Origin: an uncultured Erysipelotrichaceae bacterium
Lineage (GTDB): Bacteria > Bacillota_I > Bacilli_A > RF39 > UBA660
Assembly (NCBI GenBank): GCA_902772675.1
Contig: CACYBN010000120.1
Span: forward strand, 1 to 6,286
Length of the DNA: 6,286 bases
Reading direction: 5' to 3'
Positions within the stretch are counted from its first letter, which is position 1. Each line of letters opens with the position of its first letter. A model generated the notes under the pieces. The model had not been told where the DNA came from, ran no database searches, and saw only the letters and a program-made list of their open reading frames with translations. The position numbers and the translations under genes are program-made. Shown here in pieces: positions 1 through 5,459 of this stretch.

Positions 1-96
1 GCAATAGGAGTAGGTTTAACTATATTTAGTAGTATTTCATCAATTATAGCTATTGCAAGATTTTCACCATTAACTATATTAAAGGAGAGAAGCTAA
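1..96 (+). CDS. ABC transporter permease, FtsX/MacB-like, C-terminal end only
   Basis: The first 31 codons in frame 1 form a hydrophobic run (about residues 2-19 of the fragment) followed by ARFSPLTILKERS and TAA at 94-96. A last membrane helix followed by a short basic tail with an R-x-x-P-x-x-I/A-L-(R/K) pattern is the usual C-terminus of FtsX/MacB-family permeases. The gene runs off the left edge. Its stop shares one base with the ATG of the downstream ABC ATPase (TAATG), and the ATPase Shine-Dalgarno site lies inside its last codons, so the two are co-transcribed and probably translationally coupled. The family call rests on a very short fragment plus this context. The substrate cannot be inferred. 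Confidence 0.7.
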   Translation, partial: AIGVGLTIFSSISSIIAIARFSPLTILKERS

Positions 97-758
97 TGAA
101 AAATAAATTATTAAGATTAGATAAAGTCTCTTATAGATATAAAGATGCTAAAAAAGATGAATTTGTATTTAAAGATTTATCTTATGAATTTGAAGAAGGA
201 AAAATATATGCGATAAGAGGTAAAAGTGGATCAGGTAAAACGACTTTATTATCATTATTAAGTGGTCTTGAAAGACCAACCTTAGGAGATGTATATTTTG
301 AAGAAAAAAATCTAAGAAAAGTAAAATTAGATTATTATCGAAGTAATTTAATAGGAATAGTTTTTCAGTCATTTAATTTACTTCCTCATTTAACAGCAGC
401 AGAGAATATAAAATTATCTATGAATATTTCACATATAAAATGTAAGAATAAAAATGAAAAAGTATTAGAACTATTAAATAATGTAGGACTAGATAAAAGT
501 CATGGTAATAGAAGAGTTTTAAAATTATCTGGTGGAGAACAACAAAGAGTTGCTATAGCTAGAAGTTTGTCTTATAATCCTAAATTAATTTTAGCAGATG
601 AACCTACAGGTAACTTAGATAAAGAAACTGAAAAAGAAATAATGAATATATTTAAGAAGTTAGCACATGAAGAAAAAAAGTGTGTAATTATTGTTACTCA
701 CTCCGACAATGTTTCTAAAGAAGCTGATGTAGTATTTGATTTAAAAAAGCATAATTAA
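96..758 (+). CDS. ABC transporter ATP-binding protein, MacB/LolD/FtsE-like
   Basis: This 220-residue protein is a complete single nucleotide-binding domain of the size usual for MacB/LolD/FtsE-type ATPases. It would hydrolyse ATP at the cytoplasmic face to drive the partner FtsX-type permease, whose 3' end lies immediately upstream. Visible motifs in order are Walker A GKSGSGKT (42-49), Q-loop glutamine (Q91, in VFQSFNLLPHLT), ABC signature LSGGEQQR (144-151), Walker B LILADEP (164-170) with catalytic Glu169, D-loop NLD (173-175) and H-loop His202. The ATG at 96 is supported by AAAGGAG at 81-87, eight bases upstream, and by the one-base overlap with the permease stop. The likely role is export of a peptide, lipid or drug, or envelope remodelling. 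The exact substrate is unknown, because this family spans bacitracin-type detoxification, lipoprotein release and cell-division roles. Confidence 0.95.
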   Translation: MKNKLLRLDKVSYRYKDAKKDEFVFKDLSYEFEEGKIYAIRGKSGSGKTTLLSLLSGLERPTLGDVYFEEKNLRKVKLDYYRSNLIGIVFQSFNLLPHLTAAENIKLSMNISHIKCKNKNEKVLELLNNVGLDKSHGNRRVLKLSGGEQQRVAIARSLSYNPKLILADEPTGNLDKETEKEIMNIFKKLAHEEKKCVIIVTHSDNVSKEADVVFDLKKHN

Positions 759-770
759 TTATGTTTTTTT
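743..770 (+). terminator. Rho-independent terminator overlapping the ABC ATPase stop codon
   Basis: Positions 743-754 pair with 759-770 around a TTAA loop, with one G-T wobble and only one G-C pair. The arms are A-rich on the left and T-rich on the right (seven T at 764-770). The hairpin contains the last codons and the TAA stop. It is weak thermodynamically because it is nearly all A-T, but it sits exactly at the gene end and has the A-tract/T-tract form of a bidirectional terminator. Confidence 0.6.
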
Positions 771-781
771 TATTATTCACA

Positions 782-790
782 TGTTATAAT
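782..790 (+). promoter_or_regulatory. Extended -10 promoter for the membrane-anchored protein gene
   Basis: TGTTATAAT is a perfect extended -10 element (TGn plus TATAAT). I see no good -35 box at the right distance; the expected position falls in the T-run of the preceding terminator. Transcription would start near 797, giving a 5' UTR of about 17 nt that contains AGGAGG (802-807), six bases before the ATG at 814. A second TATAAT at 796-801 lies too close to the Shine-Dalgarno site to leave room for a useful leader. The same 9-mer occurs upstream of trpS. Confidence 0.6.
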
Positions 791-813
791 TATTTTATAA
801 TAGGAGGCAAGTT

Positions 814-1362
814 ATGAAACTTAAGAGAACTTTATCAATAATAGTTATGTTAGTAGGAGTAGTATTAATTGGTACTTCATTATTTTTATATTTCGGTAAA
901 AAAGAAAAGACAAAAGATAGTGAATTAGAAATAATAGATGAATCTAAAATAGTTAATTTTTTTGGTTATTCTAAAGTACCAGAAGATTGGAAAGATAAAA
1001 CAAATAAAGATGCCACTAAAAATATAAAAGAAGATAATAATGTAAAAACTAATACATCTGAAGCTATTTATAAAAAACATTCAGTAGATAATTTTGATAT
1101 AACAATTACAAATTTTTATAGTGAAGAAGATGGAATGGCATATGCTGACTTCGAATTAACTAATAATTCTGATAAGAAGCAAAGCGTTGGATTAACACTA
1201 GAATTTATAACTGAAGATGGTAATAGTTTTGCATCACTTAATCCTGTAAATATTGATGGTAAAAAAACTATCAAAGGAAAAGTTGGAACATATTATAAAG
1301 TAATAGATGCTACTGATTACAAATTTGATAAAGTACCAGATAATACAGGTGCTGGTTTGTGA
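814..1362 (+). CDS. Membrane-anchored extracellular protein of unknown function
   Basis: This 182-residue protein has a basic N-terminus (MKLKR) and a single hydrophobic helix at about residues 6-27. A charged Lys/Asp-rich linker (about 28-85) follows, then a domain at about 88-175 rich in alternating hydrophobic residues (FDITITNFY, AYADFELTN, VGLTLEFITED, KTIKGKVGTYYKV), typical of an all-beta, immunoglobulin-like sandwich. There is no lipobox cysteine and no clear signal-peptidase site, so it is best read as an N-terminally anchored protein with its domain outside the cell. The beta domain recalls FxLYD/DUF4352-type extracellular domains, but I do not recognise the family with certainty. 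AGGAGG at 802-807 fixes the start. The gene ends in TGA followed directly by an in-frame TAA. It has its own promoter and is separated from the ABC genes by a terminator, so a functional link to them is not indicated. Confidence 0.85.
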   Translation: MKLKRTLSIIVMLVGVVLIGTSLFLYFGKKEKTKDSELEIIDESKIVNFFGYSKVPEDWKDKTNKDATKNIKEDNNVKTNTSEAIYKKHSVDNFDITITNFYSEEDGMAYADFELTNNSDKKQSVGLTLEFITEDGNSFASLNPVNIDGKKTIKGKVGTYYKVIDATDYKFDKVPDNTGAGL

Positions 1363-1515
1363 TAAAGAATAATAAGGGATTTAGAAACTAGATCAATTAA
1401 TAATATAGATAAATTTATTCCATCATGTGAATTGAAGAGAAGTTCTACTACAAATGATTATGCAAATAGTGGTGTAAGGGATTATTCTATAGTGGAGTTG
1501 CAAACTAATAAAATA
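1363..1515 (+). other. Intergenic stretch with a start-less open frame, possible gene relic
   Basis: No recognisable gene, RNA or promoter is seen between the tandem stops at 1360-1365 and the terminator at 1516. The same frame as the upstream gene stays open from 1366 to a TAA at 1555-1557 (63 codons, reading RIIRDLETRS..., then DYANSGVRDYSIVELQ...) but has no ATG and no Shine-Dalgarno site. It is a little richer in G than its surroundings and carries a 9-base direct repeat, TAAGGGATT, at 1373-1381 and 1475-1483. It may be a decayed coding fragment or the 3' UTR of the preceding gene. I do not recognise the peptide. Confidence 0.3.
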
Positions 1516-1542
1516 GGAGAAGAAATTTCTTCTCTTTTTTTT
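1516..1542 (+). terminator. Rho-independent terminator before the P-type ATPase gene
   Basis: GAGAAGAAA (1517-1525) is perfectly complementary to TTTCTTCTC (1526-1534). The stem is therefore about seven pairs around a small AATT-type loop, followed by a run of eight T (1535-1542). Its position suggests it ends transcripts of the membrane-anchored protein gene, about 155 bases after that gene's stop. Confidence 0.8.
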
Positions 1543-1552
1543 GATTTTTTTA

Positions 1553-1558
1553 TATAAT
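1553..1558 (+). promoter_or_regulatory. -10 box for the P-type ATPase gene
   Basis: TATAAT lies 26 bases before the chosen ATG at 1579. No extended TG and no good -35 are visible; the -35 zone falls in the right arm of the terminator. A start near 1565 would leave a leader of about 14 nt holding the GGAGG at 1569-1573. The call rests on the spacing it shares with the other promoters in the window. Confidence 0.4.
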
Positions 1559-1578
1559 TGTTTATGATGGAGGAACAT

Positions 1579-4188
1579 ATGAATTATTATAATTTAAGTG
1601 AAAAAGAAGTTTATGAAAAAGTCGACTCTAGTAGAGAAGGACTTTCTAGTAAAGAAGCAAGTAAAAGATTATTAAGAGATGGTAAAAATGAATTACCAAA
1701 GAAAAAGAAAGATAGTATTTTTAAAATATTATTAGGAGAATTATTAGATCCTATGGTTATTCTACTAATAGTAGTTATCTTTGCAAGTTTATTTACTGGT
1801 GAAGTAGTAGATGCTTGTGTAATAGCTTTTATAGTAGTAGTTGATTTAATAATAGGAACAATAGAAGAAAATAAAGCAAATACTAATGCTGAATCTTTAC
1901 AAAAACTAGTTACCATTAAAACTAAAGTATTAAGAGATGGAAAAGAAATATTAATAGATGCTACTGAAGTAGTAATTGGAGATATTGTAATACTTGAATC
2001 TGGTGATAAAATAAGTGCTGATTTAAGAGTATTAGAAGCACATAATTTAACTATAGATGAAGCTATTTTAACTGGTGAAAGTGTTCAAGTAGAAAAACAT
2101 TCTAATGTAATAAAAAATACTAAACTAAGTTTAGGTGATCAAAAAAATATGTTATTTGCAGGAACTAATGTTGTTACTGGTAGAGGAGTAGCTGTAGTAA
2201 TAGGTACTGCACTTAATACAGAAATTGGGAAAATAGCTAATACTTTAAATGAGACTAAAGAAGAGAAATCTCCTTTAACTATAAGAGTTGAAAAATTTAC
2301 TAAACAAATAACAATGTTGTTAATAGTAATTGCAATTATTATTGCAGTAGTATTAGTACTAAAAAAAGTTCCATATAATGAGATATTCTTATCTGTTATA
2401 GCTCTTTCAGTATCTGCGATGCCAGAAGGACTTCCACTAGCTCTTACTATGGCTCTTACAATAGGTTCTAATAGAATGGCTAAAAAGAAAGTAATTGCTA
2501 AGAAATTATATTCTGTTGAATCTTTAGGTAGTTGTACTGTTATAGCATCTGATAAAACAGGAACTCTAACATGTAATGAACAAACTGCTAAAAAGATTTT
2601 ATTACCAGATGATACTGAATATGAAGTAACTGGAATTGGTTATTCATCTGAAGGTAGAGTTATTGGAGATGACTTAAAAAGAGCAAAAGATATAGCATTA
2701 TTAGGAGTACTTAATAATGAAGCTATCTTATCAGAAAAAATAGGTGATTCTATAGATTTAGCTTTCTTAGTTCTTGGAGAAAAATTAAAAGTAAAAAAAG
2801 ATGATATAAAAATAATAGATTCTATTCCATATGAATCTAGTAATAAATACTCAGCTGTTTTCTATGAAGAAAAAGGAAAAGTTTATTGTACTATAAAAGG
2901 TTCTTTAGAAAAGGTTACATCTTTTTGTAAAATAAAAGAAAAAGATCTTAATAAATATGAAGAACAAAATGAAAGATTAGCTACAGATGGATATAGAGTT
3001 ATTACTTTAGCTCATGGAGAAATAGAAAAGAAAAAAGAATATAAAGAATCAGATATAAAGAACTTATCTTTTGATGGTATGGTTGGATTTATCGATCCGA
3101 TTAGAAAAGAAGTAGTAGCATCTATTAGACAATGTTCTAAAGCTGGAATAAAAGTAATAATGATTACTGGAGATCATCCTTTAACAGCATTTAAAATAGG
3201 AAAAGACTTATCTTTAACTAATGATTATATAGAAGTAACTACTGGTGAAGAAGTATCTAATATATTTGAAAAAGGAGATATGGAAAAATTTGATGCTTTT
3301 GTTAAAAGTAAGAAGATTTTTTCTAGAGTAGATCCTATTCAAAAGCTTCAAATAGTAGAATCTTTAAAAAGACAAGGAGAGTTTGTTGCAGTTACTGGAG
3401 ATGGAGTAAATGATGCACCTGCTTTAAAAACAGCTAATATTGGTGTTGCTATGGGTAGTGGTACTGATATAGCTAAAGAAACTGCTAAAATGATAGTAAT
3501 AGATGATAATTTCAAAAGTATAGTAGCAGGAGTAAAAGAAGGTAGAATAGCATATTCTAATATTAGAAAAATAGCATATTTCTTAGTATCTAGTGGAATA
3601 GCAGAAATATCTTTTTACTTACTTAGTGTAATATTTAATTTACCACTTCCATTATTAGCAATTCAATTATTATGGTTAAACTTAGTAACAGATGGTTTAC
3701 AAGATATAGCATTATCTTTTGAAAAAGGTGAAAAAACTATTATGGAAGAGAAACCTCGAGATACTAAGGAAAGTTTATTTGATAAAGTATTTATAAGTGA
3801 AATATTATTTTCAGGTATTGTTATAGGTTTAGTAGTATTTGGATTATGGGCAGTTCTTATTAAAGAATTTAATATGGATGAAACTTTAGCTCGTGGATTT
3901 GTAATGACTTTAATGGTATTTATTCAAAATGTTCATGTATTTAATTGTAGAAGTGAAAAGAATAGTGCATTCTCAGTTAGTATTTCAAGTAATCCATTAA
4001 TTATATTTACTGTATTTGGATCTATTTTATTACAATTCTTTGTAATGGAAATTCCATTCTTAAGAAATGTATTAGAAGTAGGATCTATTGGAAATATTAA
4101 TTTATTCTTAATGTTCTTATTATCACTAATTATTTTAGTAGTAATGGAAATATATAAATCTATAAGATTTGGAAATAAAGAACAATAA
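1579..4188 (+). CDS. Cation-translocating P-type ATPase, Ca2+ (P2) type
   Basis: This 869-residue protein is a full-length P2-type ATPase that uses ATP to move a cation, most likely Ca2+, across the cytoplasmic membrane. The N-terminal cation-ATPase segment (about 5-40) is followed by M1 (57-73), M2 (77-95), the actuator domain with TGES (165-168), M3 (244-262), M4 with PEGLP (282-286), and DKTGT (325-329, phosphorylated Asp325). Then come the nucleotide-binding motif KGSLE (440-444), TGDHP (530-534), GDGVNDAP (607-614), M5-M6 with NLVTDG (701-706), and four more helices to the C-terminus. Glu283, Asn701 and Asp705 match SERCA site II. The SERCA Asn768 and Glu908 positions appear to be Gly673 and Gln783, so one Ca2+ per cycle, or another ion, is possible. 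There is no calmodulin-type extension. The start at 1579 is chosen over the upstream TTG at 1558 and ATGs at 1564 and 1567: GGAGG (1569-1573) lies five bases before 1579, and the earlier starts overlap the -10 box or that site. Confidence 0.95.
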   Translation: MNYYNLSEKEVYEKVDSSREGLSSKEASKRLLRDGKNELPKKKKDSIFKILLGELLDPMVILLIVVIFASLFTGEVVDACVIAFIVVVDLIIGTIEENKANTNAESLQKLVTIKTKVLRDGKEILIDATEVVIGDIVILESGDKISADLRVLEAHNLTIDEAILTGESVQVEKHSNVIKNTKLSLGDQKNMLFAGTNVVTGRGVAVVIGTALNTEIGKIANTLNETKEEKSPLTIRVEKFTKQITMLLIVIAIIIAVVLVLKKVPYNEIFLSVIALSVSAMPEGLPLALTMALTIGSNRMAKKKVIAKKLYSVESLGSCTVIASDKTGTLTCNEQTAKKILLPDDTEYEVTGIGYSSEGRVIGDDLKRAKDIALLGVLNNEAILSEKIGDSIDLAFLVLGEKLKVKKDDIKIIDSIPYESSNKYSAVFYEEKGKVYCTIKGSLEKVTSFCKIKEKDLNKYEEQNERLATDGYRVITLAHGEIEKKKEYKESDIKNLSFDGMVGFIDPIRKEVVASIRQCSKAGIKVIMITGDHPLTAFKIGKDLSLTNDYIEVTTGEEVSNIFEKGDMEKFDAFVKSKKIFSRVDPIQKLQIVESLKRQGEFVAVTGDGVNDAPALKTANIGVAMGSGTDIAKETAKMIVIDDNFKSIVAGVKEGRIAYSNIRKIAYFLVSSGIAEISFYLLSVIFNLPLPLLAIQLLWLNLVTDGLQDIALSFEKGEKTIMEEKPRDTKESLFDKVFISEILFSGIVIGLVVFGLWAVLIKEFNMDETLARGFVMTLMVFIQNVHVFNCRSEKNSAFSVSISSNPLIIFTVFGSILLQFFVMEIPFLRNVLEVGSIGNINLFLMFLLSLIILVVMEIYKSIRFGNKEQ

Positions 4189-4212
4189 AAGATTACATTT
4201 GTAATCTTTTTT
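4187..4212 (+). terminator. Rho-independent terminator after the P-type ATPase gene
   Basis: AAAAGATTAC (4187-4196) pairs perfectly with GTAATCTTTT (4201-4210) around the loop ATTT, and the T-run continues to 4212. It starts inside the ATPase TAA stop and its T-run touches the extended -10 of trpS. Confidence 0.85.
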
Positions 4213-4220
4213 GTTATAAT
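4212..4220 (+). promoter_or_regulatory. Extended -10 promoter of trpS
   Basis: TGTTATAAT is identical to the element upstream of the gene at 814. No convincing -35 is seen; that zone is the terminator stem. Transcription from about 4227 gives a 5' UTR of about 15 nt containing GGAGG (4230-4234). This leaves no room for a T-box or other leader, so trpS is probably not controlled by uncharged tRNA here. Confidence 0.6.
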
Positions 4221-4241
4221 TTATTTATTGGAGGTATTTCT

Positions 4242-5222
4242 ATGAAAAGATTACTATCAGGTATTAAACCAACTGGTGAATTAACTATTGGAAATTATAT
4301 AGGAGCACTAAAGCAATTTAATGAAATGCAAAAAGAATATGAAACTTTTGTTTTTGTAGCAGATTTACATGCTTTAACTGTTTATAATGATCCAAAAGAA
4401 TTAAAAGAAAAAATAAGAAATTTAATTGGAATATATTTAGCTGTAGGATTAAATCCTGAATATACAACTTTATTTATTCAATCTGAAAATATGTATCATG
4501 CTAATTTAGGATGGGTTTTTGAATGTAATACATATATGGGTGAAGCTGCTCGTATGACTCAATATAAAGAAAAAAGTAAAAATAATGAGAGTGTATCTGT
4601 AGGTTTATTTACTTATCCAATGTTAATGGCAAGTGATATTTTAATGTATGATGCTGATGTAGTTCCAGTTGGAATAGATCAAAAACAACATGTAGAATTA
4701 GCTCGTAATATAGCAGAAAGATTTAATAATAAATATGGAGAAACTTTTAAAATACCAGAACCTGTAATACCTAAAGAAGGAGCAAAAATATATGATTTAC
4801 AAGATCCTACTAAAAAGATGAGTAAATCAGATGATAATGAAAAAGGTTGTATTAAACTATTAGAAGATCCAAAATCTGCTAGAAAGAAAATTATGAGTGC
4901 AGTTACTGATAGTGAAGCTGTAGTTAAGTATGATCCTGAAAACAAGCCTGGAATTAGTAACTTATTAGTTATATATTCTTCTTTGAAAGATATATCTATT
5001 GAGGATGCAGAAAAAGAATTTGAAAATTCTGGATATGGAGATTTCAAAAAGAGAGTTGCAGATGTAGTTGAAGAATTCTTAACTAACTTACAAGAAAGAT
5101 TTAATAAAATTATGAATGATGGTGTTGTTGATAATTTATTAGATAAATCAAATGAAAAAGTTCGTAAGATAGCAGAAGATAAAGTAAAAGAAGTCTTTGA
5201 AAAAGTTGGGGTAGGAAGATAA
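4242..5222 (+). CDS. trpS: Tryptophanyl-tRNA synthetase
   Basis: This 326-residue protein is a class Ic aminoacyl-tRNA synthetase that charges tRNA-Trp with tryptophan in the cytoplasm. Its length is typical of bacterial TrpRS. The N-terminus SGIKPTGELTIGNYIGA carries the HIGH-type ATP motif as TIGN (15-18). ADLHALTVY (40-48), the conserved SDILMYDADVVPVGIDQKQH (131-150) with Asp132 at the tryptophan-indole recognition position known from Geobacillus TrpRS, and the KMSKS loop (192-196) follow. The C-terminal part (about 205-326) is the helical anticodon-binding region. GGAGG (4230-4234), seven bases upstream, supports the ATG. The gene is monocistronic by its own promoter and the terminator before it. 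No terminator directly follows; a TTGACA promoter begins two bases after the stop, so some read-through into the downstream leader is likely. Confidence 0.97.
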   Translation: MKRLLSGIKPTGELTIGNYIGALKQFNEMQKEYETFVFVADLHALTVYNDPKELKEKIRNLIGIYLAVGLNPEYTTLFIQSENMYHANLGWVFECNTYMGEAARMTQYKEKSKNNESVSVGLFTYPMLMASDILMYDADVVPVGIDQKQHVELARNIAERFNNKYGETFKIPEPVIPKEGAKIYDLQDPTKKMSKSDDNEKGCIKLLEDPKSARKKIMSAVTDSEAVVKYDPENKPGISNLLVIYSSLKDISIEDAEKEFENSGYGDFKKRVADVVEEFLTNLQERFNKIMNDGVVDNLLDKSNEKVRKIAEDKVKEVFEKVGVGR

Positions 5223-5223
5223 T

Positions 5224-5252
5224 TTGACAAAATCAAACAAATGTGTTACTAT
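5224..5252 (+). promoter_or_regulatory. Strong sigma-A promoter of the methyltransferase leader
   Basis: TTGACA (5224-5229) is a perfect -35 box. A 17-base spacer leads to TACTAT (5247-5252), which is preceded by TG at 5244-5245 as an extended -10. Transcription should begin near 5258-5260. This is the only consensus -35/-10 pair with ideal spacing in the window, and it lies about 210 bases before the next proper gene start, so a long untranslated leader is expected. Confidence 0.8.
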
Positions 5253-5367
5253 CTAGACGTAGTAATTCAATTATTCCATTCGCGTATTACTATCGTGAAA
5301 CTTATGTTGGGTTAATAATGAAGAGAACCTTAGAATCTCTATCATGAATGGTAAAAAATAATAAATA

Positions 5368-5392
5368 CACAAATATTTTGTGATTGTTTTTT
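5368..5392 (+). terminator. Possible leader terminator/attenuator hairpin
   Basis: CACAAA-TAT-TTTGTG forms a six-pair stem (5368-5373 with 5377-5382), then ATTG and six T (5387-5392). The stem is short, with two G-C pairs, and the T-run begins four bases after it, so it is a weak or conditional terminator. It could end a short RNA of about 130 nt from the TTGACA promoter and also catch trpS read-through. Its right arm can instead pair with 5427-5435. Confidence 0.4.
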
Positions 5393-5405
5393 GCTGTATT
5401 TCATG

Positions 5406-5413
5406 AAAGGAGG
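5406..5413 (+). promoter_or_regulatory. Strong Shine-Dalgarno site in the leader lacking a normal start codon
   Basis: AAAGGAGG is the best ribosome-binding site in the region, yet no ATG, GTG or TTG lies 5-12 bases downstream. The only in-range frame that continues to a useful stop begins with ATT at 5422: 11 codons ending with TAA at 5455-5457, two bases before the methyltransferase ATG. The methyltransferase itself uses the weaker AAGGG (5450-5454). The site may serve a leader peptide with a rare start, or it may be left over from a replaced gene. Confidence 0.5.
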
Positions 5414-5459
5414 TTCTTTTTATTTTACAATCACATATTAATATGAAAGAAGGGTAATT

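Larger units (their letters stand above)
5257..5459 (+). ncRNA. Structured leader RNA of the methyltransferase gene, class unknown
   Basis: About 200 nt of non-coding transcript with many complementary segments. (a) TAGTAAT 5260-5266 pairs with ATTACTA 5286-5292, extended by ACG/CGT across one bulged T. (b) AGAGA 5322-5326 pairs with TCTCT 5336-5340. (c) 5321-5330 pairs with 5411-5420 (ten pairs, one G-T), covering part of a Shine-Dalgarno site. (d) TCATGA 5342-5347 pairs with TCATGA 5401-5406. (e) AAATACA 5363-5369 pairs with TGTATTT 5395-5401. (f) CACAAA 5368-5373 pairs with TTTGTG 5377-5382, before a T-run. (g) TGTGATTGT 5379-5387 pairs with ACAATCACA 5427-5435. Pairings b/c, e/f and f/g exclude one another, as expected of an attenuator. 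Mini-ORFs lie at 5318-5347 (MKRTLESLS), 5348-5383 (MVKNNKYTNIL), 5403-5441 (MKGGSFYFTITY) and 5443-5457 (MKEG). I do not recognise a known riboswitch or T-box. Structures were found by eye, not by energy calculation. Confidence 0.5.

Noticed and set aside
169..372. Minus-strand open frame of 67 codons
   Set aside because: It is antisense to the Walker A region of the ABC ATPase. The Leu/Phe-rich translation is a shadow.
796..801. Second TATAAT as the promoter of the gene at 814
   Set aside because: It abuts the Shine-Dalgarno site; transcription from it would begin at about 808, after the AGGAGG. The extended -10 at 782-790 fits better.
1558..1578. Seven-codon N-terminal extension of the P-type ATPase from TTG 1558
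   Set aside because: The TTG overlaps the -10 box, the upstream ATGs lack a Shine-Dalgarno site, and GGAGG at 1569-1573 is correctly spaced only for ATG 1579.
1611..1916. Minus-strand open frame of 101 codons
   Set aside because: It is antisense to the N-terminus of the P-type ATPase, low in complexity, with no promoter or ribosome-binding site recognised.
4679..5236. Minus-strand open frame of 185 codons
   Set aside because: It lies opposite trpS, whose motifs are unambiguous. The translation is Ser/Leu/Phe-rich, as expected of the antisense of an AT-rich gene, with no domain seen.
5322..5366. preQ1-I riboswitch (AGAGA-loop-TCTCT followed by an A-rich tail)
   Set aside because: The loop lacks the conserved C-rich core, the tail does not match the conserved pairing pattern, and the downstream gene is not a queuosine gene.
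5223..5459. T-box leader linked to trpS
   Set aside because: It lies downstream of trpS, lacks the T-box consensus (TGGTACCGCG-type), and the gene it precedes is not an amino-acid gene.
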